NCBI RefSeq assembly: GCF_007954365.1
Contig: NZ_VOLO01000005.1
Coordinates: forward strand, 121,205 to 185,204
Direction of reading: 5' to 3'
DNA: 64,000 nt
Source of the DNA: Frigoribacterium sp. ACAM 257
GTDB lineage: Bacteria; Actinomycetota; Actinomycetes; Actinomycetales; Microbacteriaceae
The notes beneath the pieces were generated by a model. That model worked only from the letters and a program-made list of their open reading frames with translations. It ran no database searches and was not told the origin of the DNA. Each line of letters begins with the position of its first letter. Position 1 is the stretch's first letter. The position numbers and the translations under genes are program-made. Of this stretch, positions 32,951 to 44,474 are shown one piece after another.

Positions 32951-35050
32951 CTAGGAGGCGCCCCGCACCTCCGCGAGGACGGCCGCGATCCGCCCCGGCA
33001 CCGACGCGTCCTGCAGGCTGGTCGTGTCGCCGAGCCCGCGCCCCTCCGAGACGTCGCCCAGCAGGCGCCGCATGATCTTGCCCGAGCGGGTCTTCGGCAG
33101 GTCGGGGACGACGAGCACCGTCGCGGGCTTCGCCACGGGGCCGATCTGGTCGGCGACGTGGGCCCGCAGCAGGGGCGAGAGCGAGCCCGACGCCGACCCC
33201 GAGAGCGCGGCCCAGACCTGCGGTTCGGAGGCGTCGCCGGCGTCGCGCACCGCGCCTCCTGCGGGGCGGGTCGCCGGGACGACGAACGCGGCGATCGCCT
33301 GCCCGGTGCGCTCGTCGGCCACGCCGACCACGGCCGCCTCGGCGACGAGGGGATGCGCGACCAGCGACGACTCGATCTCGATCGTCGAGAGGCGGTGGCC
33401 CGACACGTTGATGACGTCGTCGACGCGGCCGAGCAGCCAGATGTCGCCGTCGTCGTCGTACTTGGCGCCGTCGCCGGAGAAGAACCAGCCCTGCTTCCAG
33501 TACTTCGCCCAGTAGCTGTCGCGGTAGCGCTCGGGGTCGCCCCAGACCGTGCGCGCCAGCGACGGCGGCGTCTGCTGCACGACGAGGTAGCCGCCGGAGC
33601 CGTTCGGGACGCGCTCGCCGGCCTCGTCGACGATCGCGGTCGAGACTCCGGGCAGAGCCCGCAGCGACGAGCCGGGCTTGAGGGTGTCGACGCCCGGCAG
33701 CGGGGCCATCACGGCCGCGCCCGTCTCCGACTGCCACCAGGTGTCGACGATCGGCAGCTCGCCCCGGCCGAACTGCTCGCGGAACCAGACCCACGCCTCC
33801 GGGTTGATCGCCTCGCCGACCGTGCCGAGCAGCCGGAGCGAGCTGAGGTCGAAGTCGGTCGGCAGGCCGTCGGGGAACCACGAGGCGAGCGTCCGCACCA
33901 GGGTCGGCGCCGTGTAGTACGTCGTCACGCCGTAGCGCTCGATGATCTCGAGGTGCCGGGCAGGGTGCGGGGTGTCGGGCGTGCCCTCGTAGATCACCTG
34001 CGTGAGGCCGTTCGAGAGCGGGCCGTAGATCTCGTAGGTGTGGGCCGTGACCCAGGCGAGGTCGGCCGTGCACCAGTGCACGTCGTCGCGCTTCGCGTCG
34101 AACACGGCCCAGTGGGTCCAGCTCGCGGCCGTGAGGTAGCCGCCGCTCGTGTGCACGAGCCCCTTCGGCTTCCCGGTCGTGCCGCTCGTGTACATGATGA
34201 AGAGGGGCGTCTCGGCGTCGAACGCCTCCGGCTCGTCGGTGTCGGGCTGCGGGTCGACCACGTCGTGCCACCACAGGTCGCGGCCCTCGGTCCACGGGAC
34301 GTCGGGGGTCTCGTCGCCGGTGCGCCGCACGACGAGCACGTGCTCGACCTGGTTCTCGCCACTCACCGCGTGGTCGGCGTTCGCCTTGACCGGCACCGCG
34401 CCTCCTCGACGGAACTGCCCGTCGGTGGTGACGAGCAGCTTCGCGCCCGTGTCCTCGACGCGGAACTTCAGGGCCTCGCCCGAGAAGCCCCCGAACACGA
34501 GCGAGTGGATCGCGCCGATCCTCGCGATCGCCAGCGTCACGACGATCGTCTCGGCGATGACGGGCAGGTAGACGACGACCCGGTCGCCCTTCTCGATCCC
34601 GAGGCTGCGGAGGCCGTTCGCGGCCTTCACGACCTCGCGCTGCAGCTGCGCGTACGTGACGTCGCGCCGGTCGCCGGGCTCGCCCTCGACGTGCAGCGCG
34701 ACCTTCTCGCCGTTGCCCGCGGCGACGTGCCGGTCGACGCAGTTGACGGCGACGTTGAGGCGGCCGCCCGCGAACCAGGTCGCCTCGGGCACGGTGAGGC
34801 TGCCGTCCCCTCGCTCGGCGACGGGCCGCCACGTGTGCGCCGTGTTCCACGGCGTCGCCCACTCGAGGCGGCGGGCCTGCTCCTCCCAGAACGCGACGGG
34901 GTCGGCCGCGGCCCTGGCGTGCTCGTCGCTCGTGACGTTCGGGGCGGCGGCAGCGCCGGCGAGCGCGCTCGGCGGCGGGAACGTCCGGCGCTCGTCGAGC
35001 AGGTTCGAGATGGTGTCGCGGGCGGTCGTGGTGGTGTCGCTCGGGGCCAT
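32951..35050 (-). CDS. acs: acetyl-CoA synthetase
   Basis: 699 residues of the ANL adenylating family. The N-terminal Acs domain has FWEEQARRLEW; the P-loop motif is MYTSGTTGKPKGLVHTSGGY near 265-285; the acetate-pocket and adenylation motif is VDTWWQSETGA near 415. GRVDDVINVSGHRLSTIEIESSLVAHP is the hinge region, and the acetylatable lysine is in LPKTRSGKIMRRLL. It activates acetate with ATP and CoA. ATG 35050 was chosen. About 40 extra residues compared with the usual 650 lie in an N-terminal Thr/Ala-rich part and an Ala/Gly insertion before the last domain. Confidence 0.95.
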   Translation of the reverse strand: MAPSDTTTTARDTISNLLDERRTFPPPSALAGAAAAPNVTSDEHARAAADPVAFWEEQARRLEWATPWNTAHTWRPVAERGDGSLTVPEATWFAGGRLNVAVNCVDRHVAAGNGEKVALHVEGEPGDRRDVTYAQLQREVVKAANGLRSLGIEKGDRVVVYLPVIAETIVVTLAIARIGAIHSLVFGGFSGEALKFRVEDTGAKLLVTTDGQFRRGGAVPVKANADHAVSGENQVEHVLVVRRTGDETPDVPWTEGRDLWWHDVVDPQPDTDEPEAFDAETPLFIMYTSGTTGKPKGLVHTSGGYLTAASWTHWAVFDAKRDDVHWCTADLAWVTAHTYEIYGPLSNGLTQVIYEGTPDTPHPARHLEIIERYGVTTYYTAPTLVRTLASWFPDGLPTDFDLSSLRLLGTVGEAINPEAWVWFREQFGRGELPIVDTWWQSETGAAVMAPLPGVDTLKPGSSLRALPGVSTAIVDEAGERVPNGSGGYLVVQQTPPSLARTVWGDPERYRDSYWAKYWKQGWFFSGDGAKYDDDGDIWLLGRVDDVINVSGHRLSTIEIESSLVAHPLVAEAAVVGVADERTGQAIAAFVVPATRPAGGAVRDAGDASEPQVWAALSGSASGSLSPLLRAHVADQIGPVAKPATVLVVPDLPKTRSGKIMRRLLGDVSEGRGLGDTTSLQDASVPGRIAAVLAEVRGAS

Positions 35051-35219
35051 CACCCGAGCGTACGGAGGTGCGGGTCGGCCCCGCGGGGGAGTCGTCACGG
35101 TGCGTAACCGCGCGGCTCCCCGTCGCCTGCGGACCACGCCGCCGCTGCGCCCGCCTGCTCCTCCCTGCGCGCCGCTGCCGGCGGGCGCGCTCCTGCGGAC
35201 CGCGCCGCCGCCTCCTCGT

Positions 35220-35285
35220 GTCGCATCACGTTCCGAGCGTCACGTCTCGGCACAGCGTGACGCGATGCTCGGAACACGATGCGAC
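35220..35285. repeat. 66-bp nested palindromic repeat, copy 1
   Basis: A multi-arm hairpin: outer GTCGCAT/ATGCGAC, middle GTTCCGAGC/GCTCGGAAC, inner GTCACG/CGTGAC around a short loop. A second copy in the same orientation at 36334-36399 differs at one base (TCTCGG against TCTTGG). This copy begins the block that encloses the AbiEi-like gene; its edge is 48 bases from that gene's stop codon. Confidence 0.92.
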
Positions 35286-35289
35286 ACTG

Positions 35290-35331
35290 CCCGGGGCCCG
35301 GGGCCCGGGGCCCGGCGCCCGGCGCCCGGCG
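35290..35331. repeat. 7-bp tandem array (CCCGGGG)3(CCCGGCG)3
   Basis: Six heptamers without gaps lie between the 66-bp repeat copy 1 and the stop codon of the AbiEi-like gene. They are highly self-complementary and likely to form structure or cause slippage. Confidence 0.9.
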
Positions 35332-35333
35332 CG

Positions 35334-36278
35334 TCAGCGGCTGCACGGCACGCCCGCGCTGACGAGCAGCGTCCGCAGCCGCCGAGGGTCGCCCAGGTGC
35401 CACCAGGTGCACCGCACGAACGAGTGCACCTCGGGCCGGGCGCGGATCGCGTCCTCCCGGATCTTCTCCTTCACGACGACCTGCTCGGGCGTCAGCGAGC
35501 CTCGCCATCGGCTCTGCGTGTACTTGACGACGCCGTCGAACTCGAGCACGCAGCCCTGTTCGGGGAACCAGAAGTCGACGTGCGGGTCCCAGCGGCCGCG
35601 TCCGAGCTCGAACCGTCGTTGCAGCACGGGCGCGGGCGCGCCGAGCTGGTGCAGGAGGACCCGGGTGAGCGACTCGCCCGCCGACTCGGAGCGGTCGTCC
35701 GCGAACGCCAGGGCACGGCGGGCGCCCGTCTGGCCGCGCGCCCGCGGTCGCCGGTCGAGGGAGGCGAGCACCGCCTCCTTCGTCGTGAGCCCTCGGTGCA
35801 GAAGGTCGTCGACGACGACCGTCACCTCGTCCAGCGACCGGGTGCCGAGAGCGAGGTCGGCCGCCGTGCGTGCAGGGGTGGTGAGCGAGGTGCCGCGCAG
35901 CGACGACACCTCGTCGTCCTCGAGCGGGCCCGGGTGCTTCACGACGGCCGCCGTCGACTGAGCGCCGCGGGCGTCCGGATCGGTCACGTGCACCCGGTCG
36001 GGCCAGTCGCGGAGCACCGGCGAGCCGAGCAGCGCGGCGGCCGACAGGTGCGAGACCACGTGCCTCGGGCCGGTGCGGCCCAGGGCGGACTCGACCAGGA
36101 GCACGTGACGCCGGCGAGGAGTGAGCGCGTCCCAGTCGTGTCGCGCGACGAACGAGCCCGGATGGAGGCGCCTCAGGCGCCCTGCCGCGGCGGCGCGACG
36201 CAGCCTGGTCGCCTCGCGCGAGCCGGACCCGAGGCCCGTCGTCCGGAACAGGAGGGGGAGGGGGTCGTCGTCGATCAC
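35334..36278 (-). CDS. AbiEi-like winged-helix plus DUF559/Vsr-like nuclease protein
   Basis: 314 residues from GTG at 36278. The N-terminal 100 residues (RLRRAAAAGRLRRLHPGSFV, then RHVLLVESAL and HLSAAALLG) resemble the type IV AbiEi antitoxin-type winged helix common in actinobacteria. The C-terminal 120 residues look like a DUF559/Vsr-type PD-(D/E)xK fold: DPHVDFWFPEQGCVLEFDGVVKY supplies the Asp and Glu, with a following VKEKIREDAI helix. No AbiEii toxin gene is adjacent, so it is orphan. It is bracketed by two 66-bp hairpin repeats 48 and 55 bases from its ends. The nuclease activity is predicted only. Confidence 0.65.
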   Translation of the reverse strand: MIDDDPLPLLFRTTGLGSGSREATRLRRAAAAGRLRRLHPGSFVARHDWDALTPRRRHVLLVESALGRTGPRHVVSHLSAAALLGSPVLRDWPDRVHVTDPDARGAQSTAAVVKHPGPLEDDEVSSLRGTSLTTPARTAADLALGTRSLDEVTVVVDDLLHRGLTTKEAVLASLDRRPRARGQTGARRALAFADDRSESAGESLTRVLLHQLGAPAPVLQRRFELGRGRWDPHVDFWFPEQGCVLEFDGVVKYTQSRWRGSLTPEQVVVKEKIREDAIRARPEVHSFVRCTWWHLGDPRRLRTLLVSAGVPCSR

Positions 36279-36333
36279 GCGTCGACCCTGCCCGACTTCG
36301 CCGGAGGGCCGTGATATCTGTGCACAGGCTGCT

Positions 36334-36399
36334 GTCGCATCACGTTCCGAGCGTCACGTCTTGGCACAGCGTGACGCGATGCTCGGAACACGATGCGAC
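36334..36399. repeat. 66-bp nested palindromic repeat, copy 2
   Basis: Same element and orientation as 35220-35285, 65 of 66 bases identical, beginning 55 bases upstream of the GTG of the AbiEi-like gene. It occupies part of the 326-bp gene-free stretch 36279-36604. The remainder (36400-36604) is upstream of the subtilase gene and shows no recognisable promoter or gene. Confidence 0.92.
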
Positions 36400-36604
36400 G
36401 CCTCATCGGGGCGGCGACGCGCTTGCTGCACGGTGCGGCGGGGTACAGCGGGCGGCTCGGATCGCGGATGCGTTGCGCGCCGGGGGAGGCGGCCCTTTAC
36501 CCTGGGGTACATCCGGCCCCGAGGGCCGCTCGGCCAGGGGGCCGGGCGACCTGGTTCTCGTGGCTCGCGCCCGTCGCCGTGCGCCCGACACCAGGAGCCA
36601 CCAC

Positions 36605-39265
<2,661 letters not shown>

Positions 39266-39372
39266 GCCAGGGGGCGCCCCGGCGGCCCTGCGCAGCCCCG
39301 CAGCCCCGCAGCCCGGGCCTCGTCTCGCCCCGTGCCTAGGATGGACGCCATGCCCTGCGCCGGACCGACCCC

Positions 39373-40641
39373 GTGACCAAGGCCCCCACCGTCTACGACG
39401 TGGCCGCCCACGCCGGCGTCTCGATCGCCACCGTCTCCCGCGTCCTCCGTCGTCCCGACGACGTGCGCCCCGAGACGCGGGCCCGCGTGCTCGACTCGGT
39501 GCGCTCGCTCGGCTACGTGCCGAGCGGCGCGGCGCGGGGGCTCGCAGGTCGGCGACACGGTGTGCTGGGGCTGTTCCTCCCCGGCCACGACGGCATCGAC
39601 CTGCCCGAGCCCGACTGGGAACGCGTCGCGGACGCGAGCCGCATCCCGCTGATCGACGACCGCGAGGGGCGACCGGCGCCTCCTGCGACGACCGGCACCG
39701 AGACGGCGAACGCGGCCGCGGCCGCGACCGCGAACGCCAACGCGAACGCGAACGCCAACGCGAACGCGAACGCGAACGCGACTGCGACCGACGCCCCGCG
39801 CTCCGCGTCGAACCCCGCGAACCTGTACTTCGACGAGGTGCTCCGCGGCGCGGAGGTCGAGTCCTGGAGGCGCGGCTTCGCCCTCATGGTCGCCGCGGGA
39901 CGGGGCTCCAGCCGAGAGGTCATGCTGAACGACATCGCCGGCAGGGTGGACGGCCTAGCCGTCCTCGCGCAGACCGTGCCCGACGACCTCCTGGCGCACG
40001 TGTCGCGGCGCATCCCCGTCGTCGTGCTCGCCGACTCCCGGCCGGGTGACGAGCTCGACCACGTCGGCGTCGACAACACCGCGGGGATGCGGGCCCTGAC
40101 GGACTTCGTGCTCGGGCGCGACGGAGGCGGCCGCGTCAGGGACGTCGTCTACGTGGCGGGCCCCGGCGACTCTCCCGACGAGGCCGACCGGCACCGAGGC
40201 TTCGACGAGGCCGTCGTGGCGGCGACGGCGGCGACGGCGGCCGCCACGCGGCAGGGCCACGGCCCTGTGCGCGTCCGCGTCGAGCGCGGCGACTTCTCCC
40301 GCGAGGGCGGCAGGCGAGCCGGGGAGGCGCTGGTCGCCTCCCCGGACCCCCTCCCGCAGGCCGTCGTCTGCGCCAACGACCAGTCGGCGCTCGGAGTGCT
40401 CGACGCGTTCGTCGCGCACGGGGTGGACGTGCCGGGCCGGGTCGCCGTGACGGGATTCGACGGCATCGAGGCGGGCCGCTTCTCGACGCCGCGCCTCACG
40501 ACGGTGCGCCAGCCGATGAACGACCTCGGCCGGGTCGCGGTGCGCACCATCGTGACGCGGCTGACCGACCCGAGCGCGCCTCCTCTGCGGGTGACCCTGC
40601 CCGTCGAGGTCCTGCTCCGCGAGAGCTGCCCCGCCCGCTGA
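39373..40641 (+). CDS. LacI-family transcriptional regulator with Asn-Ala repeat insertion
   Basis: 422 residues. The N-terminal LacI helix-turn-helix is VYDVAAHAGVSIATVSRVLRRPDDV and the hinge region is around GAARGLAG. The C-terminal sugar-binding domain contains VVCANDQSALGVLDAF and GFDGIEAGRFSTPRLTTV. It probably represses the downstream transporter and beta-glucosidase genes, relieved by a glucoside. Unusually, a run of about nine Asn-Ala pairs, encoded by a hexanucleotide array, interrupts the first beta-alpha unit of the ligand domain near 112-140. GTG start at 39373. Confidence 0.9.
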   Translation: MTKAPTVYDVAAHAGVSIATVSRVLRRPDDVRPETRARVLDSVRSLGYVPSGAARGLAGRRHGVLGLFLPGHDGIDLPEPDWERVADASRIPLIDDREGRPAPPATTGTETANAAAAATANANANANANANANANATATDAPRSASNPANLYFDEVLRGAEVESWRRGFALMVAAGRGSSREVMLNDIAGRVDGLAVLAQTVPDDLLAHVSRRIPVVVLADSRPGDELDHVGVDNTAGMRALTDFVLGRDGGGRVRDVVYVAGPGDSPDEADRHRGFDEAVVAATAATAAATRQGHGPVRVRVERGDFSREGGRRAGEALVASPDPLPQAVVCANDQSALGVLDAFVAHGVDVPGRVAVTGFDGIEAGRFSTPRLTTVRQPMNDLGRVAVRTIVTRLTDPSAPPLRVTLPVEVLLRESCPAR

Positions 40642-40711
40642 CTCGCAGGCTCCGCCCGCACGGTCACAGCGCTCCCTCTGCCGACCTTCGTCGCCGCTCT
40701 GGTCCCGCCCC

Positions 40712-40771
40712 GAACCGCGTTCCGGACCATGGACCGAGATAGATCGCGGTTCATGGTTCGGAACGTGGTTC
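40712..40771 (+). other. 60-bp imperfect palindrome with 25-bp arms
   Basis: The 25-base arms 40712-40736 and 40747-40771 are complementary at 22 positions; the other three are G-T and would be G-U pairs in a plus-strand transcript, so the RNA stem is fully paired. The loop is 10 bases. It lies after the LacI gene and before the transporter promoter, without a U-tract. It could be a terminator, an RNA processing site or another palindromic repeat (it shares GTTCCG/CGGAAC with the 66-bp family). Confidence 0.7.
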
Positions 40772-40788
40772 ATGCCGCTGCGGCATCG

Positions 40789-40818
40789 TTGCGCCGTAGG
40801 GATGTATGCGCTTACACT
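40789..40818 (+). promoter_or_regulatory. promoter with overlapping LacI-type operator
   Basis: TTGCGC (40789-40794) and TACACT (40813-40818) are 18 bases apart. The palindrome TGTATGC-GCTTACA (40803-40816), with the central CG typical of LacI-family operators, overlaps the -10. It lies 40 bases before the transporter gene, consistent with repression by the LacI protein encoded just upstream. Confidence 0.7.
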
Positions 40819-40858
40819 GGCCACGCTCACCTCGACGACGAATGAGAGAACCGTGGCG

Positions 40859-42538
40859 ATGACGCACACGCACAGACACCGCGCCCGAACGCGCACCGCC
40901 GTGGCGGCACTGGCCGCCGCCACCGCCGTGGTCCTCGTGGCCACCGGCTGCAGCATCCAGATCCGCAGCGAGCCCGACCCGACGATCGGCGCCGACACGA
41001 TGTTGATCAACGCCGACAAGGGAAATCCGCAGTTCGAGCGGAACTTCAACCCGTTCCTCACGAACAAGCGCACCGCCTCCACCTGGATCTACGAGCCCCT
41101 GCTCGAGATCAACCCGCTCGACGGCGAGATCACGCCGTGGCTCGCGAGCGAGACGACGCTGCCCGACGCGCGCACCGTCGACATGACGATCCGCGACGGC
41201 GTCGAGTGGTCCGACGGCGAGCCGATGACGCCCGCCGACGTGGTCTACACGTTCGACCTGATCAAGGCGAACCCGGCGCTCGACCTCAAGGGCGCCTGGC
41301 AGCACATCGAGACGATCGAGCAGCAGGGCGACCACGTCGTCTTCCACCTGCAGACGGACGACGTGCCGGCGATGGAGATCATCGGCCAGACGACGATCGT
41401 GCCCGAGCACCTCTGGAGCCAGGTCGACGACCCGGCGACGTACCGCAACCCCGACCCGGTCGGCACCGGCCCGTTCACGCTCGGCAACTACTCGGCGCTG
41501 CAGTACTCGATGGACAAGAACGAGTCCTACTGGCAGGCCGAGAAGATCGACATCGCGCACCTGATCCTGCCCGCGACGAACAACCAGCTCGACACCGTCA
41601 CGCGCGGCTACGACTGGGCGTACTCGTTCATCAGCGACGTCGAGGGCACCTGGGGCGCGGCCAGCGACACGAACTCGTACTGGTTCCCGCCGGGCGGCGT
41701 GATCGGCCTGATGCCGAACCTCACCAAGGCGCCGTTCGACGACGTGGACGTGCGGAACGGCATCGCGCTGGCGCTCGACCGCGACCAGATCGCCGAGTCG
41801 GCGACCGAGGGCTACCTCGAGCCTGCCGGCCAGACCGGCCTCATCCTGCCCAACCAGCAGGACGACCTCGACCCCTCGATCCCCGACGAGGGAGTCATCG
41901 GCCAGGACGTCGACGGCGCCCTCGCCGCCTTCGCCCAGGCCGGCTACACGCAGCAGGGCGACCAGCTGGTCGGCCCCGACGGCCAGCAGCTGCGCATCAC
42001 GATCCTCACCGCGAACGGCTACACCGACTGGCTGAGGGCCGTGCAGGAGGTGCGGGCACAGCTGGGCGCGATCGGCATCGACGTGCAGATCCAGGCTCCC
42101 CAGCCTGCCGGCTACCAGTCGGCCATCGCGAACGGCGAGTTCGACATGGCGCTCGGCGGCATGGGCAACGGCAACACCTACCAGGCCTACAACACGCTGC
42201 TCAACAGCGCGTTCGCGACGCCGATCGGCGAGACGACGGCCTCGAACTTCGGCCGCTTCGGCGACCCTGCCGTCGACGAGCTGCTCGACGAGTGGAAGGC
42301 CGCGATCGACCCCGCCGAGCAGCAGCGCCTCTCGTACGCGCTGCAGAACGTCGTCTACGAGCAGAAGCCGGTCATCGGCCTCTACTACGGCGGGTTGTGG
42401 GGCCTTTTCAACGACTCGAAGTTCACCGGCTGGCCGAGCGAGAAGGACCCGTACATGGCGCCCCAGAACTACGACCAGGCGCCGCTGCTGATCTTCACGA
42501 AGCTGAAGCGCGTCTACCAGGGCGGTGACGACCAGTGA
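40859..42538 (+). CDS. peptide-type (family 5) ABC transporter substrate-binding lipoprotein
   Basis: 559 residues. A basic His/Arg-rich N-terminus is followed by a hydrophobic segment and the lipobox VATGC near residue 35. The SBP_bac_5 fold follows, with ATTLPDARTVDMTIRDGVEWSDGEPMTPADVVYTFD as its signature region. Family members bind di/oligopeptides, but some bind oligosaccharides such as cello-oligomers. The linked LacI regulator and GH1 glucosidase favour a beta-glucoside ligand. ATG 40859 is used; GTG 40853 is possible. It overlaps the permease gene by 4 bases. Confidence 0.9.
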   Translation: MTHTHRHRARTRTAVAALAAATAVVLVATGCSIQIRSEPDPTIGADTMLINADKGNPQFERNFNPFLTNKRTASTWIYEPLLEINPLDGEITPWLASETTLPDARTVDMTIRDGVEWSDGEPMTPADVVYTFDLIKANPALDLKGAWQHIETIEQQGDHVVFHLQTDDVPAMEIIGQTTIVPEHLWSQVDDPATYRNPDPVGTGPFTLGNYSALQYSMDKNESYWQAEKIDIAHLILPATNNQLDTVTRGYDWAYSFISDVEGTWGAASDTNSYWFPPGGVIGLMPNLTKAPFDDVDVRNGIALALDRDQIAESATEGYLEPAGQTGLILPNQQDDLDPSIPDEGVIGQDVDGALAAFAQAGYTQQGDQLVGPDGQQLRITILTANGYTDWLRAVQEVRAQLGAIGIDVQIQAPQPAGYQSAIANGEFDMALGGMGNGNTYQAYNTLLNSAFATPIGETTASNFGRFGDPAVDELLDEWKAAIDPAEQQRLSYALQNVVYEQKPVIGLYYGGLWGLFNDSKFTGWPSEKDPYMAPQNYDQAPLLIFTKLKRVYQGGDDQ

Positions 42539-43515
42539 AGTACGCAGCGCAGAAGCTCGGCCTCTTCGTCCTCACCCTCTGGGCGGCGGTGACGCTGAAC
42601 TTCATCCTGCCCAGGCTGATGCCCGGCGACCCCACCGACGCCGCGATCGCGAAGCTCTCGCAGAACGGCCCCGTGACCGAGGCCACGCGTGCCGCCATCG
42701 AGGCCCAGCTCGGCGTGCCCGACGGCAACGTGCTGCAGCAGTACGGCGCCTACCTCGGCCAGGTCGTCCGGCTCGACTTCGGGACGAGCTACACGTTCTT
42801 CCCCGAGACGGTCGGCCACCTGGTGGGGCAGGCGCTGCCGTACACGCTGATCCTCGTCGGCGCGTGCACCGTGATCGCCTTCGTGGTCGGCACCCTGATC
42901 GGCGTGGCCGCGGCCTGGAAGCGCGGCACCTGGCTCGACTCGCTGCCCACGCTCTCGGGCAGCTTCATGAGCACGTTCCCCTACTTCTGGACGGCCCTGC
43001 TCCTCCTCTTCTTCCTCGGCTACGTGCTGCACTGGTTCCCGACCACCGGGGCCTACGGCGCGACGACCACGCCGGGCTTCACGCCCGCGTTCGTCGGCGA
43101 CGCCCTGCTGCACGCGGTGTTGCCGGCGGTGACGATCCTCGTCACGAGCCTCGGCGGCTGGATCCTCGGCATGCGGAACGCGATGATCAACACGCTCGGC
43201 GACGACTACGTGACCTTCGCGGAGGCGAACGGCCTGAAGGGCCGGACGGTCGCCGTCCGCTACGCCGCCCGCAACGCGATCCTGCCGAACCTCACCGGCT
43301 TCGGCCTCGCCCTCGGCGGGGTGGTCGGCGGCTCGATCCTGGTCGAGCAGGTCTTCGGCTACCCCGGCATCGGCTACCTGCTGTTCAACGCCGTCATCGG
43401 CCAGGACTACCCGCTGATGCAGGCCCTCTTCCTGATGATCACCGTGAGCGTGCTCGTCGCCAACTTCCTCGTCGACATCTTGTACGGCGTGCTCGACCCA
43501 AGGACCCGCCGATGA
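42535..43515 (+). CDS. ABC transporter permease, DppB/OppB type
   Basis: 326 residues with six helices. The N-terminal pattern LGLFVLTLWAAVTLNFILPRLMPGDP is typical of DppB. The cytoplasmic EAA-like loop YVTFAEANGLKGRTVAVRYAARNAILPNLTG contacts the ATPases. It starts with GTG at 42535, overlapping the binding-protein gene, and ends in an ATGA overlap with the second permease. It forms the membrane channel together with the next gene product. Confidence 0.93.
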   Translation: MKYAAQKLGLFVLTLWAAVTLNFILPRLMPGDPTDAAIAKLSQNGPVTEATRAAIEAQLGVPDGNVLQQYGAYLGQVVRLDFGTSYTFFPETVGHLVGQALPYTLILVGACTVIAFVVGTLIGVAAAWKRGTWLDSLPTLSGSFMSTFPYFWTALLLLFFLGYVLHWFPTTGAYGATTTPGFTPAFVGDALLHAVLPAVTILVTSLGGWILGMRNAMINTLGDDYVTFAEANGLKGRTVAVRYAARNAILPNLTGFGLALGGVVGGSILVEQVFGYPGIGYLLFNAVIGQDYPLMQALFLMITVSVLVANFLVDILYGVLDPRTRR

Positions 43516-44474
43516 CCTCCACCGTGTCCGTCCGCCTCCCCGAGGGAGGCGACCCTGCCGGCCCCGCGGCCGAGCAGGCCGCGCCCAGCACCTGGAAGAC
43601 CGTGCTGCGCACCGCCGGCGTCGTCTGGTCGAACCCGAAGGCCAAGATCGGCATCGTCATCCTCGGCGTCTTCGTCCTGATGGCCGTCTTCGCCCCGCTG
43701 ATCGCCCCCTACGGCGGCAGCGAGAACGGGTTCGAGCGCAACCAGGACGCCTCCTGGGCCCACTGGATGGGCACGACCGCCGCCGGCGAGGACGTCCTCA
43801 GCCAGCTCATCTGGGGCGCCCGCATCAGCGTGTTCGTCGGCTTCGTGGCCGGCATCGCCGCGACCCTCGTCGCCGTCGGGATCGGGCTCAGCTGGGGCTA
43901 CATGCGCGGCCCCGCCGCCGAGGTGGTCGGCTTCGTCGTCAACCTGTTCCTCGTCATCCCCGGCCTGCCGTTGATGATCGTCATCGCGGCGTATCTGCAG
44001 AACGGCGGCATCGCGGTCATCATCGCGGTGATCGTCGTGACCGGCTGGGCCTGGGGCGCCCGCGTGCTGCGCAGCCAGACGCAGTCGCTGCGGTCGCGCG
44101 ACTTCGTCGAGGCCGCCCGGTTCTCGGGCGAGGGCGCGACGCGCATCGTGTTCCGCGAGATCCTGCCGAACATGACGTCGCTGATCGTCGGCTCGTTCTT
44201 CGGTGCCGCGACGAGCGCGATCCTGGCGGAGGCGGGCCTCGAGTTCCTGGGGCTCGGCGACTCCTCGATCGTCAGCTGGGGCACCATCCTCTACTGGGCT
44301 CAGAACTCCAACGCCCTGCTCACCGGGCAGTGGATCCTCCTGTTCGCCCCCGGCCTCTGCATCGCCCTGCTCGCGATGAGCCTCACGCTGATCAACTTCG
44401 GCGTCGACGCCGTCAGCAACCCGCGCCTGCGCGAGGGCACCGCGCCGAAGAAGAAGAAGGAGGCGCGTCGATGA
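43512..44474 (+). CDS. ABC transporter permease, DppC/OppC type
   Basis: 320 residues. A soluble N-terminus of about 45 residues is followed by six helices, with the DppC feature HWMGTTAAGEDVLSQLIWGARISV and EAA loop RDFVEAARFSGEGATRIVFREILPNM. The last residues are a Lys/Arg cluster (KKKKEARR). It overlaps both neighbours by 4 bases, in keeping with a tightly coupled transporter operon. Confidence 0.93.
   Translation: MTSTVSVRLPEGGDPAGPAAEQAAPSTWKTVLRTAGVVWSNPKAKIGIVILGVFVLMAVFAPLIAPYGGSENGFERNQDASWAHWMGTTAAGEDVLSQLIWGARISVFVGFVAGIAATLVAVGIGLSWGYMRGPAAEVVGFVVNLFLVIPGLPLMIVIAAYLQNGGIAVIIAVIVVTGWAWGARVLRSQTQSLRSRDFVEAARFSGEGATRIVFREILPNMTSLIVGSFFGAATSAILAEAGLEFLGLGDSSIVSWGTILYWAQNSNALLTGQWILLFAPGLCIALLAMSLTLINFGVDAVSNPRLREGTAPKKKKEARR

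Noticed and set aside
35220..36399. Insertion sequence with terminal repeats
   Set aside because: The 66-bp copies are in direct, not inverted, orientation relative to each other, and the enclosed gene is not a transposase.
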